A DNA stretch of 64,000 bases from Pseudomonas sp. MPC6 (GCF_006094435.1 NZ_CP034783.1:5855001-5919000), one strand, 5' to 3'; positions 51,536 through 62,092 are shown, counted from the first letter of the stretch. Translations and numbers: made by a program. Notes: generated from the letters alone by a model not told the origin.

Positions 51536-52510
51536 ATGTATCACGACAATATAATTTATAAGAAAAAGTCCAACGATCCTCAATTCCTGCTTGGCGTCGC
51601 CGTGGTGCTGTTTCTCGGCTCCTACCTGATGAACCTGGGTAACAGCGCCCTCAGTCACTTCCTGCATCCGCTGCTGGGCAATGCCCCGGACAGCCTGACC
51701 GCACGCAATATCGCCATCGGCCTGGGCATCGCCGCACTGGGCACGCTGAACTTCCACGTCCTCGGGCGCTTGAAGTTCAAGGTGCAGACCACCGTGGTCT
51801 GGATCGAATTGTTGATCCTGTTCCTGGCGTTCTTCGACACCTTCGACCTGTCCTACAGTTTCATCCTCGACAAGATCGGCTTCCTGATCATCCAGGGCGC
51901 TGCCACCACGCTGTACATTTCCGCCATCGCGATTGTGATTGCCTTCGTCCTGGCATTGATCGGTGCCGTGGCCAAGCTGTCGAACAACGGCCTGGCCAAT
52001 GCCATCGCCTCGTTCTACACCTCGTTCTTTCGCGGCGTGCCGTTGCTGATCCAGATCTACCTGATTTACCTGGGACTGCCGCAGCTCGGTTATGTGGTCG
52101 ACGCGGTGCCGGCGGGCATTCTTGCGCTGTCGCTGTGTTACGGCGCCTACATGACCGAGATTTTTCGCGCAGGCATCCAGAGCATTCCGGTTGGCCAGTG
52201 GGAAGCTTCCCGGGCGCTGGGCATCAACCCGTTCAAGACCCTGAGCCGGGTGATCATGCCGCAAGCCTTGCGGGTGATCATCCCGCCCACCGGCAACCAG
52301 TTCATCGCCATGCTCAAGGACAGTTCGCTGGTGTCGGTGATCGGCGTCTGGGAACTGATGTACCTGGCCAAGACCCAGGGCCGCGCGGACTTCCGCCACC
52401 TGGAAATGCTGATCACCGCCGCGATGATTTACTGGGCGCTGTCGTTCATCCTTGAACGGGTGCAGGCGCGGATCGAAAAACGGGTCAATCGATCCATAGC
52501 AAGGGGTTGA
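51536..52510 (+). CDS. Amino-acid-type ABC transporter permease
   Basis: 324 aa. The C-terminal two thirds form the polar amino acid permease domain with [29 protein letters not shown] at its start and the EAA loop [29 protein letters not shown]. An additional 110 N-terminal residues bring about three extra helices (residues about 13-33, 55-75 and 83-103), an extension typical of one subgroup of these permeases. Start ATG 51536 follows TGAGG. Only one permease gene is present, so a homodimeric channel is implied. Confidence 0.9.
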   Translation: MYHDNIIYKKKSNDPQFLLGVAVVLFLGSYLMNLGNSALSHFLHPLLGNAPDSLTARNIAIGLGIAALGTLNFHVLGRLKFKVQTTVVWIELLILFLAFFDTFDLSYSFILDKIGFLIIQGAATTLYISAIAIVIAFVLALIGAVAKLSNNGLANAIASFYTSFFRGVPLLIQIYLIYLGLPQLGYVVDAVPAGILALSLCYGAYMTEIFRAGIQSIPVGQWEASRALGINPFKTLSRVIMPQALRVIIPPTGNQFIAMLKDSSLVSVIGVWELMYLAKTQGRADFRHLEMLITAAMIYWALSFILERVQARIEKRVNRSIARG

Positions 52511-52517
52511 ATGGCTG

Positions 52518-53309
52518 ATGACTCGGACCAATACCGCTGAACTGCCCGACCTGGTACCTGCTGCGCAGACCAGCCCTTCCATGATTTCCATCACTGGCCT
52601 GAACAAGTGGTACGGCAATTTTCACGCCTTGCGCGATGTCGACCTGACCGTCGCCACCGGAGAAATCCTGGTGGTGTGCGGCCCCTCGGGCTCAGGCAAG
52701 TCGACGATGATTCGCTGCATCAACCACCTGGAGAACTTCCAGAAAGGCCAGATTCAGGTCAACGGCATCACCCTCACCAGCGAGGCGGAAAGTGTCAGCG
52801 CCGTGCGCAGGGAAATCGGCATGGTGTTCCAGAGTTTCAACCTGTTCCCGCATTTGAGCGTGATGGACAACCTGACCCTGGCCCCGCAACTGGTGCAAGG
52901 CGTGTCGTCCGCCGAGGCGAAAAAACGCGCCCAGGTGTACCTGGAGCGGGTGCGCATAGCCGAGCATGCCGACAAATACCCGTCGCAATTGTCGGGGGGT
53001 CAGCAACAGCGCGTGGCGATTGCCCGGGCGCTGTGCATGAAACCCAAGGTCATGCTGTTCGATGAGCCGACCTCGGCCCTGGACCCGGAAATGGTCCACG
53101 AAGTGCTGGACGTGATGGGCGAATTGGCCACCGATGGCATGACCATGATTTGCGTGACCCACGAGATGGGTTTTGCCAGCAAGGTCGCCGACCGCGTGCT
53201 GTTCATGGACCAGGGCCAGGTTATCGAGCAAGCCACCCCCGCCGAATTTTTCAACAACCCGCAGACCGAACGCGCACAACAGTTCCTGTCACAGATCATT
53301 GGTCACTGA
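52518..53309 (+). CDS. Amino-acid-type ABC transporter ATP-binding protein
   Basis: 263-aa ATPase. Walker [10 protein letters not shown] at residues 55-63, signature [15 protein letters not shown], Walker [15 protein letters not shown] and the switch His in CVTHEMGFA are all complete. Sequence resembles GlnQ/HisP/ArtP-type subunits. It begins seven bases after the permease stop. About 20 extra residues precede the usual N-terminus ([12 protein letters not shown]), so a start at that Met is possible. Confidence 0.93.
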   Translation: MTRTNTAELPDLVPAAQTSPSMISITGLNKWYGNFHALRDVDLTVATGEILVVCGPSGSGKSTMIRCINHLENFQKGQIQVNGITLTSEAESVSAVRREIGMVFQSFNLFPHLSVMDNLTLAPQLVQGVSSAEAKKRAQVYLERVRIAEHADKYPSQLSGGQQQRVAIARALCMKPKVMLFDEPTSALDPEMVHEVLDVMGELATDGMTMICVTHEMGFASKVADRVLFMDQGQVIEQATPAEFFNNPQTERAQQFLSQIIGH

Positions 53310-53355
53310 GCACCGCTTTGCCGCCCCAAAACAATAACGATAAGTGGAGATGGAC

Positions 53356-54183
53356 ATGATCAGCAAACAACACCTGTTAGCCGCCGCACTCTCGCTGGCG
53401 TTCATCGGCGCCGCCAACGCCGGCGCCGTCCTGGACAAGATCCAGAGCAGCAAGACCATGACCGTCGCCACGTCGGCGACCTGGCCACCCCAGGGTTTTA
53501 TCAACGACAAGAATGAAATCGACGGGTTCGATATCGACGTCTCCAAGGAGATCGCCAAGCGTCTGGGGGTCGAGGTCAAATTCATCACCCCTGACTGGGA
53601 CGTGATCACCGCGGGCAAGTGGAACGGGCGCTGGGACATGTCGGTGGGCTCGATGACCGCCACCAAAAGTCGCGCGCGGATCCTCGACTTCCCCGCGACC
53701 TATTACTACGTGCCGTATGTGTTTGCTGTCCATACCAAATCGGCGTTGACCGACCACAAAGCGCTCAATGACAAGACCATCGGCGTCGAAGGCGGCACCA
53801 CCTCCGAGGACTATTTCAGCCAGGCGCTGGCCATCGAAACCACTGACGTGCCGCCTGTGGTTTATGACGTGCAGACCAAGAAAATGAAAACCTATGCCGG
53901 CTCCCTCGGCCCGCTGGATGACTTGCGTCTGGGCGACGGCGTTCGTCTTGATGGCATCCTCACGCAACGCAGCACCCTGGAAGCGGCGATCAAAAAGAAT
54001 TACCCGCTGCGGGCCGTCGACAACAGCATCGTGTTCTACGAACCGCTGGCGATTGCTACCGACAAGGGTGACCCGGAGTTGAAGGCCAAGCTGAGTGAAA
54101 TCATCGGCGCGATGCACAAGGACGGCACGCTGACCAAGCTGTCGAACAAGTGGTATGGCGTGGATTATTCAACCGTCAACTAA
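53356..54183 (+). CDS. Family 3 substrate-binding protein of the ABC transporter
   Basis: 275-aa periplasmic protein. Sec signal peptide at about residues 1-22 (LLAAALSLAFIGAANAGA), then the SBP_bac_3 fold with TWPPQGFINDKNEIDGFDIDVSKEIAKRLGVEVKFITPDWDVITAGKWNGRWDM and GGTTSEDYFSQAL. The ligand is probably an amino acid or related amine. The start ATG 53356 has GTGGAG six bases ahead; two in-frame upstream starts would lengthen the n-region. It follows the ATPase by 46 bases. Confidence 0.9.
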   Translation: MISKQHLLAAALSLAFIGAANAGAVLDKIQSSKTMTVATSATWPPQGFINDKNEIDGFDIDVSKEIAKRLGVEVKFITPDWDVITAGKWNGRWDMSVGSMTATKSRARILDFPATYYYVPYVFAVHTKSALTDHKALNDKTIGVEGGTTSEDYFSQALAIETTDVPPVVYDVQTKKMKTYAGSLGPLDDLRLGDGVRLDGILTQRSTLEAAIKKNYPLRAVDNSIVFYEPLAIATDKGDPELKAKLSEIIGAMHKDGTLTKLSNKWYGVDYSTVN

Positions 54184-54192
54184 ACACCTGCC

Positions 54193-54295
54193 CCCTGTAG
54201 GAGCGAGCCCGCTCGCGAAGGACGTCAACGATGACGCAGGCAGTCTGAATGCACGCGGCGCCCCTGCGTTTTTCGCGAGCGAGCTCGCTCCTACA
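54193..54295. repeat. REPIN within the ABC/oxidoreductase operon
   Basis: CCTGTAGGAGCGAGCCCGCTCGCGAA and TTCGCGAGCGAGCTCGCTCCTAC, spacer AACGATGACGC type. It lies between the binding-protein and oxidoreductase genes. Confidence 0.9.
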
Positions 54296-54321
54296 AAAAA
54301 ACAGTTTCTCAAGGATTGACC

Positions 54322-55605
54322 ATGTCCTTCCCCACCACCTGGTATTCCCAAACCTCGCTGCCCCGCGCAACCAGGCCTGAACTGAACGCCGATCAAATCT
54401 GCGACGTCTGCATCATCGGCGCCGGGATTGCCGGCCTGACCGCCGCCCTGGAACTGAGTCGACGCGGCAAACGCGTGATCATCCTTGAAGCCCATCAAGT
54501 CGCCTGGGGCGCGTCCGGTCGAAACGGCGGGGTCGTCTCACCGGGCTGGGCCGAAGGTTCGGGGGCGATCCGCAAGAAACTTGGACTGAAACACGCAAAG
54601 GCGCTGTTCCAGATGTCGGTCGAAGGCGTGGAAATCGTCCGGCGCAACATTGCCGAACTGGCGCTGTCCGGTTGTGATCCATCCGCCGGTACGATTCGGG
54701 TCAAGCGCTACGACGACAGCGTTGGCGTGAAAAGCCATATCGATAGCATGCGCCGGGACTTCGGCTACTCGCTCAACTACCTCGACACCGCCCAAGTCCG
54801 CGAACGGGCGCACACTTCGCGCTATTTCCAGGGGGTCGAAGACCCCAATGCCCTGCACTTCCACCCGCTGAATTATTGCCTGGGCCTGGCCTTGGCCATC
54901 GAAGCGAGTGGGGGACGGATTTTCGAACAATCGAAAATGCTCGCCTGGCGTCGCGCAGGCGCCGACAAAATCGTCCAGACCGCCCACGGCACCGTGCACT
55001 GCCAGGACCTGGTGTTCTGCGCCGGTGGCTACGGCGGCCCGGAGCTGCAAAAACTCAGCCGCGCCTACCTGCCCATCGCGACCTACGTGGTGCTGACCGA
55101 ACACCTGGGCGACTCGATCAAAACCATCCTCGACTCCGGTGCCGCGTTTTCCGACGACCGCCGCGCTTCGGACTACTACCGCATCGTCGAAGGCGATCGC
55201 CTGCTGTGGGGCGGACGCATCACCACCCGCAACGAACAGAACGAACACGCGCTGGCGGCGATGCTCAAGGCGGACATGGTTTCGGTCTATCCGCAATTGG
55301 CGCCGGTGAACATCGAACTGGCCTGGTCTGGCCTGATGGGTTACTCCACCAACAAAATGCCCAACCTGGGAATGCTCGAACCAGGCGTCTGGGCCTGCAC
55401 CTCGTTTGGTGGCCATGGTTTGAACACCGGCTCGATTGGCGGCCGGGTGATTGCCGAGGCGGTGTGTGGGGAAACGGCGCGGCATGAGTTGTTCAAGCCG
55501 TACCTGCTGGACTGGAACGGGGGGCCATTCGGACGGGTTGCGGCGAATGCGATTTACCAATCGTTGAAGGTGATGGATTTTGTCCAGGAGCGGTTGCGCG
55601 GCTGA
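54322..55605 (+). CDS. FAD-dependent amine/amino-acid oxidoreductase (DAO family, PuuB-like)
   Basis: 427 aa. The FAD-binding loop VCIIGAGIAGLTAALELSRRGKRVIILEA is at residues about 30-58, followed by GASGRNGGVV, with LVFCAGGYGG in the middle and ACTSFGGHGLNTGSIGG for FAD contact at the C-terminus. The opening TTWYSQTSLPRATRPELNADQICDVCIIG is typical of gamma-glutamylputrescine oxidase PuuB-like proteins. ATG 54322 has AAGGA ahead. With the aminotransferase and transporter it probably deaminates an imported amine or amino acid. Confidence 0.9.
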   Translation: MSFPTTWYSQTSLPRATRPELNADQICDVCIIGAGIAGLTAALELSRRGKRVIILEAHQVAWGASGRNGGVVSPGWAEGSGAIRKKLGLKHAKALFQMSVEGVEIVRRNIAELALSGCDPSAGTIRVKRYDDSVGVKSHIDSMRRDFGYSLNYLDTAQVRERAHTSRYFQGVEDPNALHFHPLNYCLGLALAIEASGGRIFEQSKMLAWRRAGADKIVQTAHGTVHCQDLVFCAGGYGGPELQKLSRAYLPIATYVVLTEHLGDSIKTILDSGAAFSDDRRASDYYRIVEGDRLLWGGRITTRNEQNEHALAAMLKADMVSVYPQLAPVNIELAWSGLMGYSTNKMPNLGMLEPGVWACTSFGGHGLNTGSIGGRVIAEAVCGETARHELFKPYLLDWNGGPFGRVAANAIYQSLKVMDFVQERLRG

Positions 55606-55632
55606 ACGCAATCGACGCGGCCAACACAATCC

Positions 55633-55740
55633 GTGTAGGAGCTGGCTTGCCAGCGAAAGCGGTGGGTCAGCTGGAAAATTTTTCGACTGAACGGACGCCT
55701 TCGCTGCGGTGCGGCGATCCGACAAGCCAGCGCCTACAGG
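55633..55740. repeat. REPIN with a bulged right arm
   Basis: The left arm is the standard TGTAGGAGCTGGCTTGCCAGCGAA; the right arm TTCGCTGCGGTGCGGCGATCCGACAAGCCAGCGCCTAC contains about 16 extra bases inside the palindrome, which would give a bulged hairpin. Confidence 0.8.
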
Positions 55741-55772
55741 AGATGTGGTGGACGCGCACTTGTCGTGGATAC

Positions 55773-55799
55773 AAAAAAACCGGCCGAAGCCGGTTTTTT
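55773..55799. terminator. Bidirectional terminator between the oxidoreductase and trxB
   Basis: AAAAAACCGGC-CGAA-GCCGGTTTTTT is symmetric, with T-runs on both strands. It lies 14 bases past the trxB stop and can serve both convergent genes. Confidence 0.92.
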
Positions 55800-55812
55800 C
55801 ATGGCGACGAAA

Positions 55813-57089
<1,277 letters not shown>

Positions 57090-57842
57090 ATGCCCGCCCC
57101 CGTTCTGTCCGGCCCGCAATACCTGCGCGAAGGCCTCCGGCTGGTCCTCAGCCCCAGCCTGCGCTTGTTCGTCTTGTTGCCGCTGGCGATCAACCTGGTG
57201 CTGTTCGTCGGATTGATCTATTTGGCCAGCCATCAATTCAGCCTGTGGGTCGAGACCTTGATGCCGTCCCTGCCTGAATGGCTGAGCTTTCTCAGTTATG
57301 TCCTCTGGCCGCTGTTCGTGGTGCTGGTGGTGTTGATGGTGTTTTTCACCTTCACCATGCTCGCCAATGTCATCGCCGCGCCGTTCAACGGTTTCCTGGC
57401 GGAGAAAGTCGAAGTGGTGGTGCGCGGCACCGACGACTTCCCGGCCTTCAGTTGGGGTGAACTGATTGCCATGGTTCCCCGCACCCTCGCCCGGGAAATG
57501 CGCAAGCTGGGCTACTTCCTGCCCCGCGCCATCGGCTTGTTCATCCTCTCGTTCATCCCGGTGGTCAACATCATCGCCGCGCCGCTGTGGCTGTTGTTCG
57601 GGGTGTGGATGATGGCGATCCAGTACATCGACTACCCGGCGGATAACCACAAGCTGGGCTGGAACGAAATGCTCGCCTGGCTGCGGCAGAAACGCTGGCA
57701 GAGCATGAGTTTCGGCGGAAGCGTTTACCTGGTGCTGCTGATCCCGGTGGTCAACATCCTGATGATGCCGGCCGCCGTGGCGGGGGCGACGCTGTTCTGG
57801 GTCCGTGAGCGCGGCGCGGAAAACCTGGTGGTCCAGGGCTGA
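57090..57842 (+). CDS. cysZ: Sulfate transporter CysZ
   Basis: 250-aa inner-membrane protein (EI24/CysZ family) for sulfate import. About four long hydrophobic stretches: 25-50, 70-100, 140-170 and 205-235. [42 protein letters not shown] and [27 protein letters not shown] are the family blocks, with the IP-VN-I signatures [13 protein letters not shown] and [17 protein letters not shown] 57090 is chosen as the usual start; upstream frame has no support. Divergent from trxB, and followed after 64 bases by the glycosyltransferase. Confidence 0.93.
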   Translation: MPAPVLSGPQYLREGLRLVLSPSLRLFVLLPLAINLVLFVGLIYLASHQFSLWVETLMPSLPEWLSFLSYVLWPLFVVLVVLMVFFTFTMLANVIAAPFNGFLAEKVEVVVRGTDDFPAFSWGELIAMVPRTLAREMRKLGYFLPRAIGLFILSFIPVVNIIAAPLWLLFGVWMMAIQYIDYPADNHKLGWNEMLAWLRQKRWQSMSFGGSVYLVLLIPVVNILMMPAAVAGATLFWVRERGAENLVVQG

Positions 57843-57906
57843 GCGGGTCACAAATCCATCATCAAACCGCCACAATGACGACATGGCCTCAGCCGATACT
57901 GGGGTC

Positions 57907-59082
57907 ATGACGACAGCTCTGCATATCACTCTGATCACCGAAACCTTTCCTCCCGAAATCAACGGCGTGGCCAACACCCTCGGCCGCTTGTGCGACGGCC
58001 TGCGTGCGCGCGGGCACCAGGTGGAACTGGTGCGGCCGCGACAGGTGGGCGACGAGCAGCTGGGCAGCGACGATGAATTGCTGTTGTGCCGGGGCTGGCC
58101 GCTGCCGGGTTATCCCGGTTTGCAATGGGGGCAGTCATCGATGCACAAGTTGCTGCGCCGCTGGAAACGCCATCGGCCGGACGTGCTGTACATCGCCACG
58201 GAAGGACCGTTGGGACTGTCCGCATTGCGCGCGGCACGGCGCCTGGGGATCTCCGTAGTCAGCGGCTTTCACACCAATTTCCAGCAATACACCAGCCAGT
58301 ACGGGCTGGGCTTGCTGACGCGCCTGCTGACCCACTACCTGCGCTGGTTTCACAACCGTTCGACCCTGACCCTGGTGCCAAGCATCAGCCAGCGCCTGGA
58401 GCTGGAACGTCGGCATTTCGAGCGCCTGGCGCTGTTGTCGCGAGGTGTCGACAGCCAGTTGTTTCATCCGGCCAAACGGCTGCAGTCACTGCGCGAACAG
58501 TGGGGACTGGCGGAGAACGACATCGCCGTCATCCACGTAGGACGCTTGGCACCGGAGAAGAATACCGGTTTGCTCAGGCGCAGTTTTGATGCGCTGAAAG
58601 CGGCTTATCCAAAGCGTACGATCAAGTTGATCGTGGTGGGTGACGGGCCGCAACGCGTGATTCTGGAGAAGGAACTGCCCGAGGCGATTTTCTGTGGCTC
58701 GCAACGCGGCGAAGCCTTGGCCAGTCACTATGCGTCGGCGGATCTTTTTCTGTTTCCGAGCCTGACCGAAACCTTCGGCAATGTGGTGCTTGAGGCGCTC
58801 GCTTCGGGGCTGGGGGTGGTGGCCTACGATATGGCCGCGGCCGCTCAGCATATTCGCCATGGCTACAACGGCGTACTGGCGATGCCGGGGGATGAAGAGG
58901 CGTTTTGCGATGCCGCGGTGTGGTTGCTCGAGGAGGAGGAGACCTTGCGCTGCGTGCGGCTCAATGCGCGGCAGCATGCGAGTCGCCAGGGATGGGCGGC
59001 GATTATCGAGCAGTTCGAGGGGCAGTTGCGGGGGGCTTGCGTGGGGGAGTTGGTGGTGCCTAATGCACCGACCATGCCCTGA
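57907..59082 (+). CDS. GT4-family glycosyltransferase (mannosyltransferase-like)
   Basis: 391 aa, GT-B fold. The N-terminal half begins ITLITETFPPEINGVANTLGRLCDGLRARGH; the C-terminal half has VGRLAPEKNTGLLRRSF, VVGDGPQRV and the nucleotide-sugar motif FLFPSLTETFGNVVLEALASGL with the conserved EX7E. It resembles GDP-mannose-dependent alpha-mannosyltransferases (MgtA/PimB-like). ATG 57907 is preferred because MTTALHITLI fits the family start; ATG 57883 is possible. The acceptor, perhaps a lipid or a glycan, is unknown. Confidence 0.87.
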   Translation: MTTALHITLITETFPPEINGVANTLGRLCDGLRARGHQVELVRPRQVGDEQLGSDDELLLCRGWPLPGYPGLQWGQSSMHKLLRRWKRHRPDVLYIATEGPLGLSALRAARRLGISVVSGFHTNFQQYTSQYGLGLLTRLLTHYLRWFHNRSTLTLVPSISQRLELERRHFERLALLSRGVDSQLFHPAKRLQSLREQWGLAENDIAVIHVGRLAPEKNTGLLRRSFDALKAAYPKRTIKLIVVGDGPQRVILEKELPEAIFCGSQRGEALASHYASADLFLFPSLTETFGNVVLEALASGLGVVAYDMAAAAQHIRHGYNGVLAMPGDEEAFCDAAVWLLEEEETLRCVRLNARQHASRQGWAAIIEQFEGQLRGACVGELVVPNAPTMP

Positions 59083-59103
59083 ATTTTTGCTGACATTAAG
59101 GCC

Positions 59104-59197
59104 GTCTTCGCTGGCAAGCCAGCTCTTACAGGATTGTGGCGACCACATGATATGTGAACACCCGGAACCCTGAGGAGCTGGCTTGCCAGCGAAGAGG
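59104..59197. repeat. REP pair between convergent genes
   Basis: GTCTTCGCTGGCAAGCCAGCTCTTACAGG and CCTGAGGAGCTGGCTTGCCAGCGAAGAGG are inverted around about 35 bases. Both carry single-base changes in the GTAGGAGC core. Confidence 0.85.
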
Positions 59198-59213
59198 CCC
59201 TTCCAGGCGCCGC

Positions 59214-60317
59214 TTAAACCAATGTCATCAACGCCTCACGACTGAACGGCAGGATGTCCTCTTCACGCCCGTCCCGCACTTTCTGCGCCCAATCCGGATC
59301 CACCAGCAGCGCACGCCCCACCGCCACCAGATCGAACTCATCATTGTTCAACCGCTCCAGCAGTTTTTCCAGACTGGCCGGCTGGGCGATCTTGTCGGTG
59401 TTGACCATGAACTGCAGGAACTCGCCATCCAGGCCGACACTCCCGACCGTGATGGTCGGCTTGCCGGTGAGCTTGCGCGTCCAGCCTGCCAGGTTCAGTT
59501 CGGAACCGTCGAATTCCGGCTCCCAGAAACGGCGCGTCGAGCAGTGGAAAATGTCCACGCCAGCGTCGGACAATGGCTTGAGGAACTCGCCCAGCGCTTG
59601 CGGGGTTTGCACCAGGCGCGCGGTGTAATCCTGCTGCTTCCACTGGGAGAAACGGAAGATGATCGGGAACCCTTCACCGACCGCTGCACGCACCGCCTGA
59701 ATCAGTTCGATGGCGAAACGCGAACGGCTGGCCAGGCTACCGCCGTATTCGTCAGTGCGCTGGTTGCTGCCTTCCCAGAAGAACTGGTCGACCAGATAGC
59801 CGTGGGCACCATGGATTTCCACGCCGTCCATGCCGATGCTCTGCGCGTCTTTGGCCGCCTGGGCAAACGCAGCGATCACCTCCTGGATGTCCTGTTTGCT
59901 CATGCCGTGAACCACGACCTGACCGTCCTTGAGTTTTTCCGACGGACCGTAACCCGGCACGCTGGCATCCGGCTCGGTGCCGATGCGGCGCACACTGCCG
60001 ACATGCCACAGCTGAGGCACGATCTTGCCGCCTTCGGCGTGGACTGCGTCGACGACTTTCTTCCAGCCGGCCAATGCTGCTTCACCGTAGAAGTGCGGTA
60101 CGTTCGGGTAGCCGTTGGACGCCTTGTGCCCGACGGTGGTGCCTTCGGTGATGATCAACCCGACGCCGGCGGCGGCGCGACGACGGTAGTACTCGATCAC
60201 TTTGGAATTGGGTACGCCGCCCGGCGAAAACGAGCGGGTCATCGGGGCCATGACGACCCGGGTCGGCAGTTCGAGGGTGCCGAGGTGGAACGGTTTGAAC
60301 AGGGCTTTGACGGGCAT
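59214..60317 (-). CDS. Old Yellow Enzyme family NADH:flavin oxidoreductase
   Basis: 367-aa FMN ene-reductase (xenobiotic reductase-like). N-terminal LFKPFHLGTLELPTRVVMAPMTRSFS, the glycine-rich barrel, catalytic pair of the substrate site in EIHGAHGYLVDQFFWEGSNQRTDEYGGSLASRSRF, and FMN phosphate site near VGRALLVDPDW. HGAHG (His/His) corresponds to the usual HxxH/HxxN substrate-anion binder. It reduces activated C=C bonds or nitro compounds; the natural substrate is unknown. It starts at ATG 60317. Confidence 0.92.
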   Translation of the reverse strand: MPVKALFKPFHLGTLELPTRVVMAPMTRSFSPGGVPNSKVIEYYRRRAAAGVGLIITEGTTVGHKASNGYPNVPHFYGEAALAGWKKVVDAVHAEGGKIVPQLWHVGSVRRIGTEPDASVPGYGPSEKLKDGQVVVHGMSKQDIQEVIAAFAQAAKDAQSIGMDGVEIHGAHGYLVDQFFWEGSNQRTDEYGGSLASRSRFAIELIQAVRAAVGEGFPIIFRFSQWKQQDYTARLVQTPQALGEFLKPLSDAGVDIFHCSTRRFWEPEFDGSELNLAGWTRKLTGKPTITVGSVGLDGEFLQFMVNTDKIAQPASLEKLLERLNNDEFDLVAVGRALLVDPDWAQKVRDGREEDILPFSREALMTLV

Positions 60318-60427
60318 GGGGGCGCTCCACGAGGAAATATTTTATGACGAGTATAATATTGAGCGCGCGACAGATTGAACAGCACTATTGATTGCGGTGA
60401 TTAAGGTTCAAAAGGTATGAATAATGT

Positions 60428-60687
60428 AGGAGCGAGCTGCTCGCGATGGTCGTCAACGATAACGCTGTGAGCCTGATACTGCGCGGCGTTCTCAGGTACA
60501 TCGCTGGCAAGCCAGCTCCTACACGCGATGGTCGTCAACGATAACGCTGCGAGCCTGATACTGCGCGGCGCTCTCAGGCACATCGCTGGCAAGCCAGCTC
60601 CTACACGCGATGGTCGTCAACGATAACGCTGCGAGCCTGATACTGCGCGGCGTTCTCAGGTACATCGCTGGCAAGCCAGCTCCTACA
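60428..60687. repeat. Tandem REPIN array: three 82-bp units
   Basis: After an initial GTAGGAGCGAGCTGCTCGCGA arm, an 82-base unit is repeated head-to-tail three times, at 60442-60523, 60524-60605 and 60606-60687. Each unit contains GGTCGTCAACGATAACGCTG, GAGCCTGATACTGCGCGGCG, and ends CGCTGGCAAGCCAGCTCCTACA. Copies differ at about four positions. This fills most of the 378 bases between the OYE and glutathione peroxidase genes. Confidence 0.95.
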
Positions 60688-60695
60688 AAGAGATG

Positions 60696-61178
60696 TCAGC
60701 CCAGGGCTTTTTCGATCGCCTGGACGACCGCAGGATCATCCGGCGGTGTACGCGGCGAGAACCGCGCGAGCACGCGTCCATCCTTGCCGAGCAGGAATTT
60801 TTCGAAGTTCCAGGTGATGTCACCCGGGAACTCGGCGCCCTCGCCCGCCAGCAGACGGTACAACTGATGGCGATCGTGGCCGTTGACTTCCAGCTTGCTG
60901 GACAACGGAAAGGTCACGCCATAGTTGAGTTCGCAAAACGCCTGGATTTCTTGCTCGGTGCCCGGTTCCTGCCCGGCAAACTGGTTGCACGGCAAGCCCA
61001 GCACACTGAAACCCTTGGCTTCGTATTTCTGATAAAGGTTTTCCAGCGCCGCGTACTGTGGGGTCAAACCACATTTGGAGGCGACGTTGACCACAAGCAC
61101 GACGCGCCCCTTGAGGGGTGCCAGCGGTAGCTCCTGACCATCCAGGGCTGTCAATTTAAGGTCGTGAAAAGCACTCAT
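60696..61178 (-). CDS. Glutathione-peroxidase-family protein (thiol peroxidase)
   Basis: 160-aa thioredoxin-fold peroxidase detoxifying hydroperoxides. Peroxidatic Cys36 in NVASKCGLTPQY, CNQF at 64-67 supplies the catalytic Gln and Asn set, and ITWNFEKFLLGKDG the Trp. Cys instead of selenocysteine is usual for bacteria, and these enzymes often use thioredoxin. ATG 61178; the upstream extension is unlikely. It is co-directional with slyD, 121 bases downstream and separated by a terminator. Confidence 0.93.
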   Translation of the reverse strand: MSAFHDLKLTALDGQELPLAPLKGRVVLVVNVASKCGLTPQYAALENLYQKYEAKGFSVLGLPCNQFAGQEPGTEQEIQAFCELNYGVTFPLSSKLEVNGHDRHQLYRLLAGEGAEFPGDITWNFEKFLLGKDGRVLARFSPRTPPDDPAVVQAIEKALG

Positions 61179-61246
61179 GACGAACTCCAGATTCCCGTTC
61201 TTCTCAAAACAGCCACTTGGCGGTGCCATCAAGGACAGCCGCGGAC

Positions 61247-61269
61247 TAAAAAGGCGCCCTCGGGCGCCT
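61247..61269 (-). terminator. Terminator after slyD
   Basis: On the minus strand, AGGCGCCC-GA-GGGCGCCT is followed by TTTTT. It lies about 30 bases past the slyD stop. Confidence 0.85.
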
Positions 61270-61299
61270 CTCCAGTACTCGAAAGCTTAGCGCAGAAAA

Positions 61300-61785
61300 T
61301 CAGTGATGATGGCCACCTTCGCCATGGACGTGGCCATGAGCGATTTCTTCCTGGCTGGCATCACGGATGTCGATGATCTTGACCTGGAAATTCAGGCGCT
61401 GACCGGCCAACGGGTGGTTGCCGTCGACGGTGACGTCGTCGCCATCCAGATCGCGAATGGTGACGATCTGCATCTGGCCGTCCGGCGCGGAAGCGTGGAA
61501 CTGCATGCCCACTTCCAGTTCGTCGACGCCTTCGAACATGCTGCGGCTCAGGGTGCTGACCAGTTCGGCAGCGTACTCGCCGTAGGCATCTTCAGGTTCT
61601 ACGGCGACCGTCAGTTCGTCACCGACTGCCTTGCCGTCCAGGGCCCGTTCCAGGCCTGGAATGATGTTGCCTGCGCCTTGCAGGTAGACCAGCGGCGCGC
61701 CGCCGGCGGAGCTGTCGATGACCTCACCAGCGTCGTTGGTCAGGGTATAGTCGATGGAGACAGCCTTATTGGCGGCGATCAGCAT
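61300..61785 (-). CDS. slyD: FKBP-type peptidyl-prolyl isomerase SlyD
   Basis: 161-aa prolyl isomerase and metallochaperone. The split FKBP domain (NKAVSIDYTLTNDAGEVIDSSAGGAPLVYLQGAGNIIPGLERALDGKAVGD, then HPLAGQRLNFQVKIIDI) has the IF chaperone domain inserted (about 68-128). The His-rich tail HGHVHGEGGHHH (150-161) is the metal-binding end, shorter than in E. coli SlyD. ATG 61785 gives the standard MLIAANKAV start. It is divergent from the DUF3565 gene with starts touching. Confidence 0.93.
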   Translation of the reverse strand: MLIAANKAVSIDYTLTNDAGEVIDSSAGGAPLVYLQGAGNIIPGLERALDGKAVGDELTVAVEPEDAYGEYAAELVSTLSRSMFEGVDELEVGMQFHASAPDGQMQIVTIRDLDGDDVTVDGNHPLAGQRLNFQVKIIDIRDASQEEIAHGHVHGEGGHHH

Positions 61786-62092
61786 GGGGCGAGACCTTTT
61801 GCATAAGAATATTGAAAGACCCAGTTTAGCGAAGCAATCGCCCGAAAGCGAACACAACCCGGACAGACGGACCGCAGCGAAAGGCTCGACTGTTACAGGC
61901 TTCCATCAGGACGAAGACGGCCACTGGGTGGCCGAGCTTTCCTGCGGCCACACTCAGCACCTGCGCCACCAGCCACCGTGGCAGTCCCGGGCCTGGGTGC
62001 TGAACCCTTTGCTGCGCAATGAAAAAATAGGCCAGCCCTTTGCTTGCGGTTGGTGTGCACAAGGCTCTGTAAGCGATAACCTTGACGACTGA
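61784..62092 (+). CDS. DUF3565 family zinc-ribbon-like protein
   Basis: 102 aa as drawn. TGFHQDEDGHWVAELSCGHTQHLRHQPPWQSRAWV is the DUF3565 signature, followed by QPFACGWCAQG; Cys-Gly-His and Cys-x-x-Cys could bind a metal. The start is uncertain: the only in-frame ATG near the domain is at 61784, two bases overlapping the divergent slyD start, with no ribosome site. The first 45 residues before the domain look poorly conserved, so the true start could be a non-ATG codon further in. Confidence 0.75.
   Translation: MGRDLLHKNIERPSLAKQSPESEHNPDRRTAAKGSTVTGFHQDEDGHWVAELSCGHTQHLRHQPPWQSRAWVLNPLLRNEKIGQPFACGWCAQGSVSDNLDD

Noticed and set aside
60428..60687. CRISPR-like array
   Set aside because: The three units are contiguous 82-bp tandem copies without unique spacers, contain REP arms, and no cas genes are nearby.
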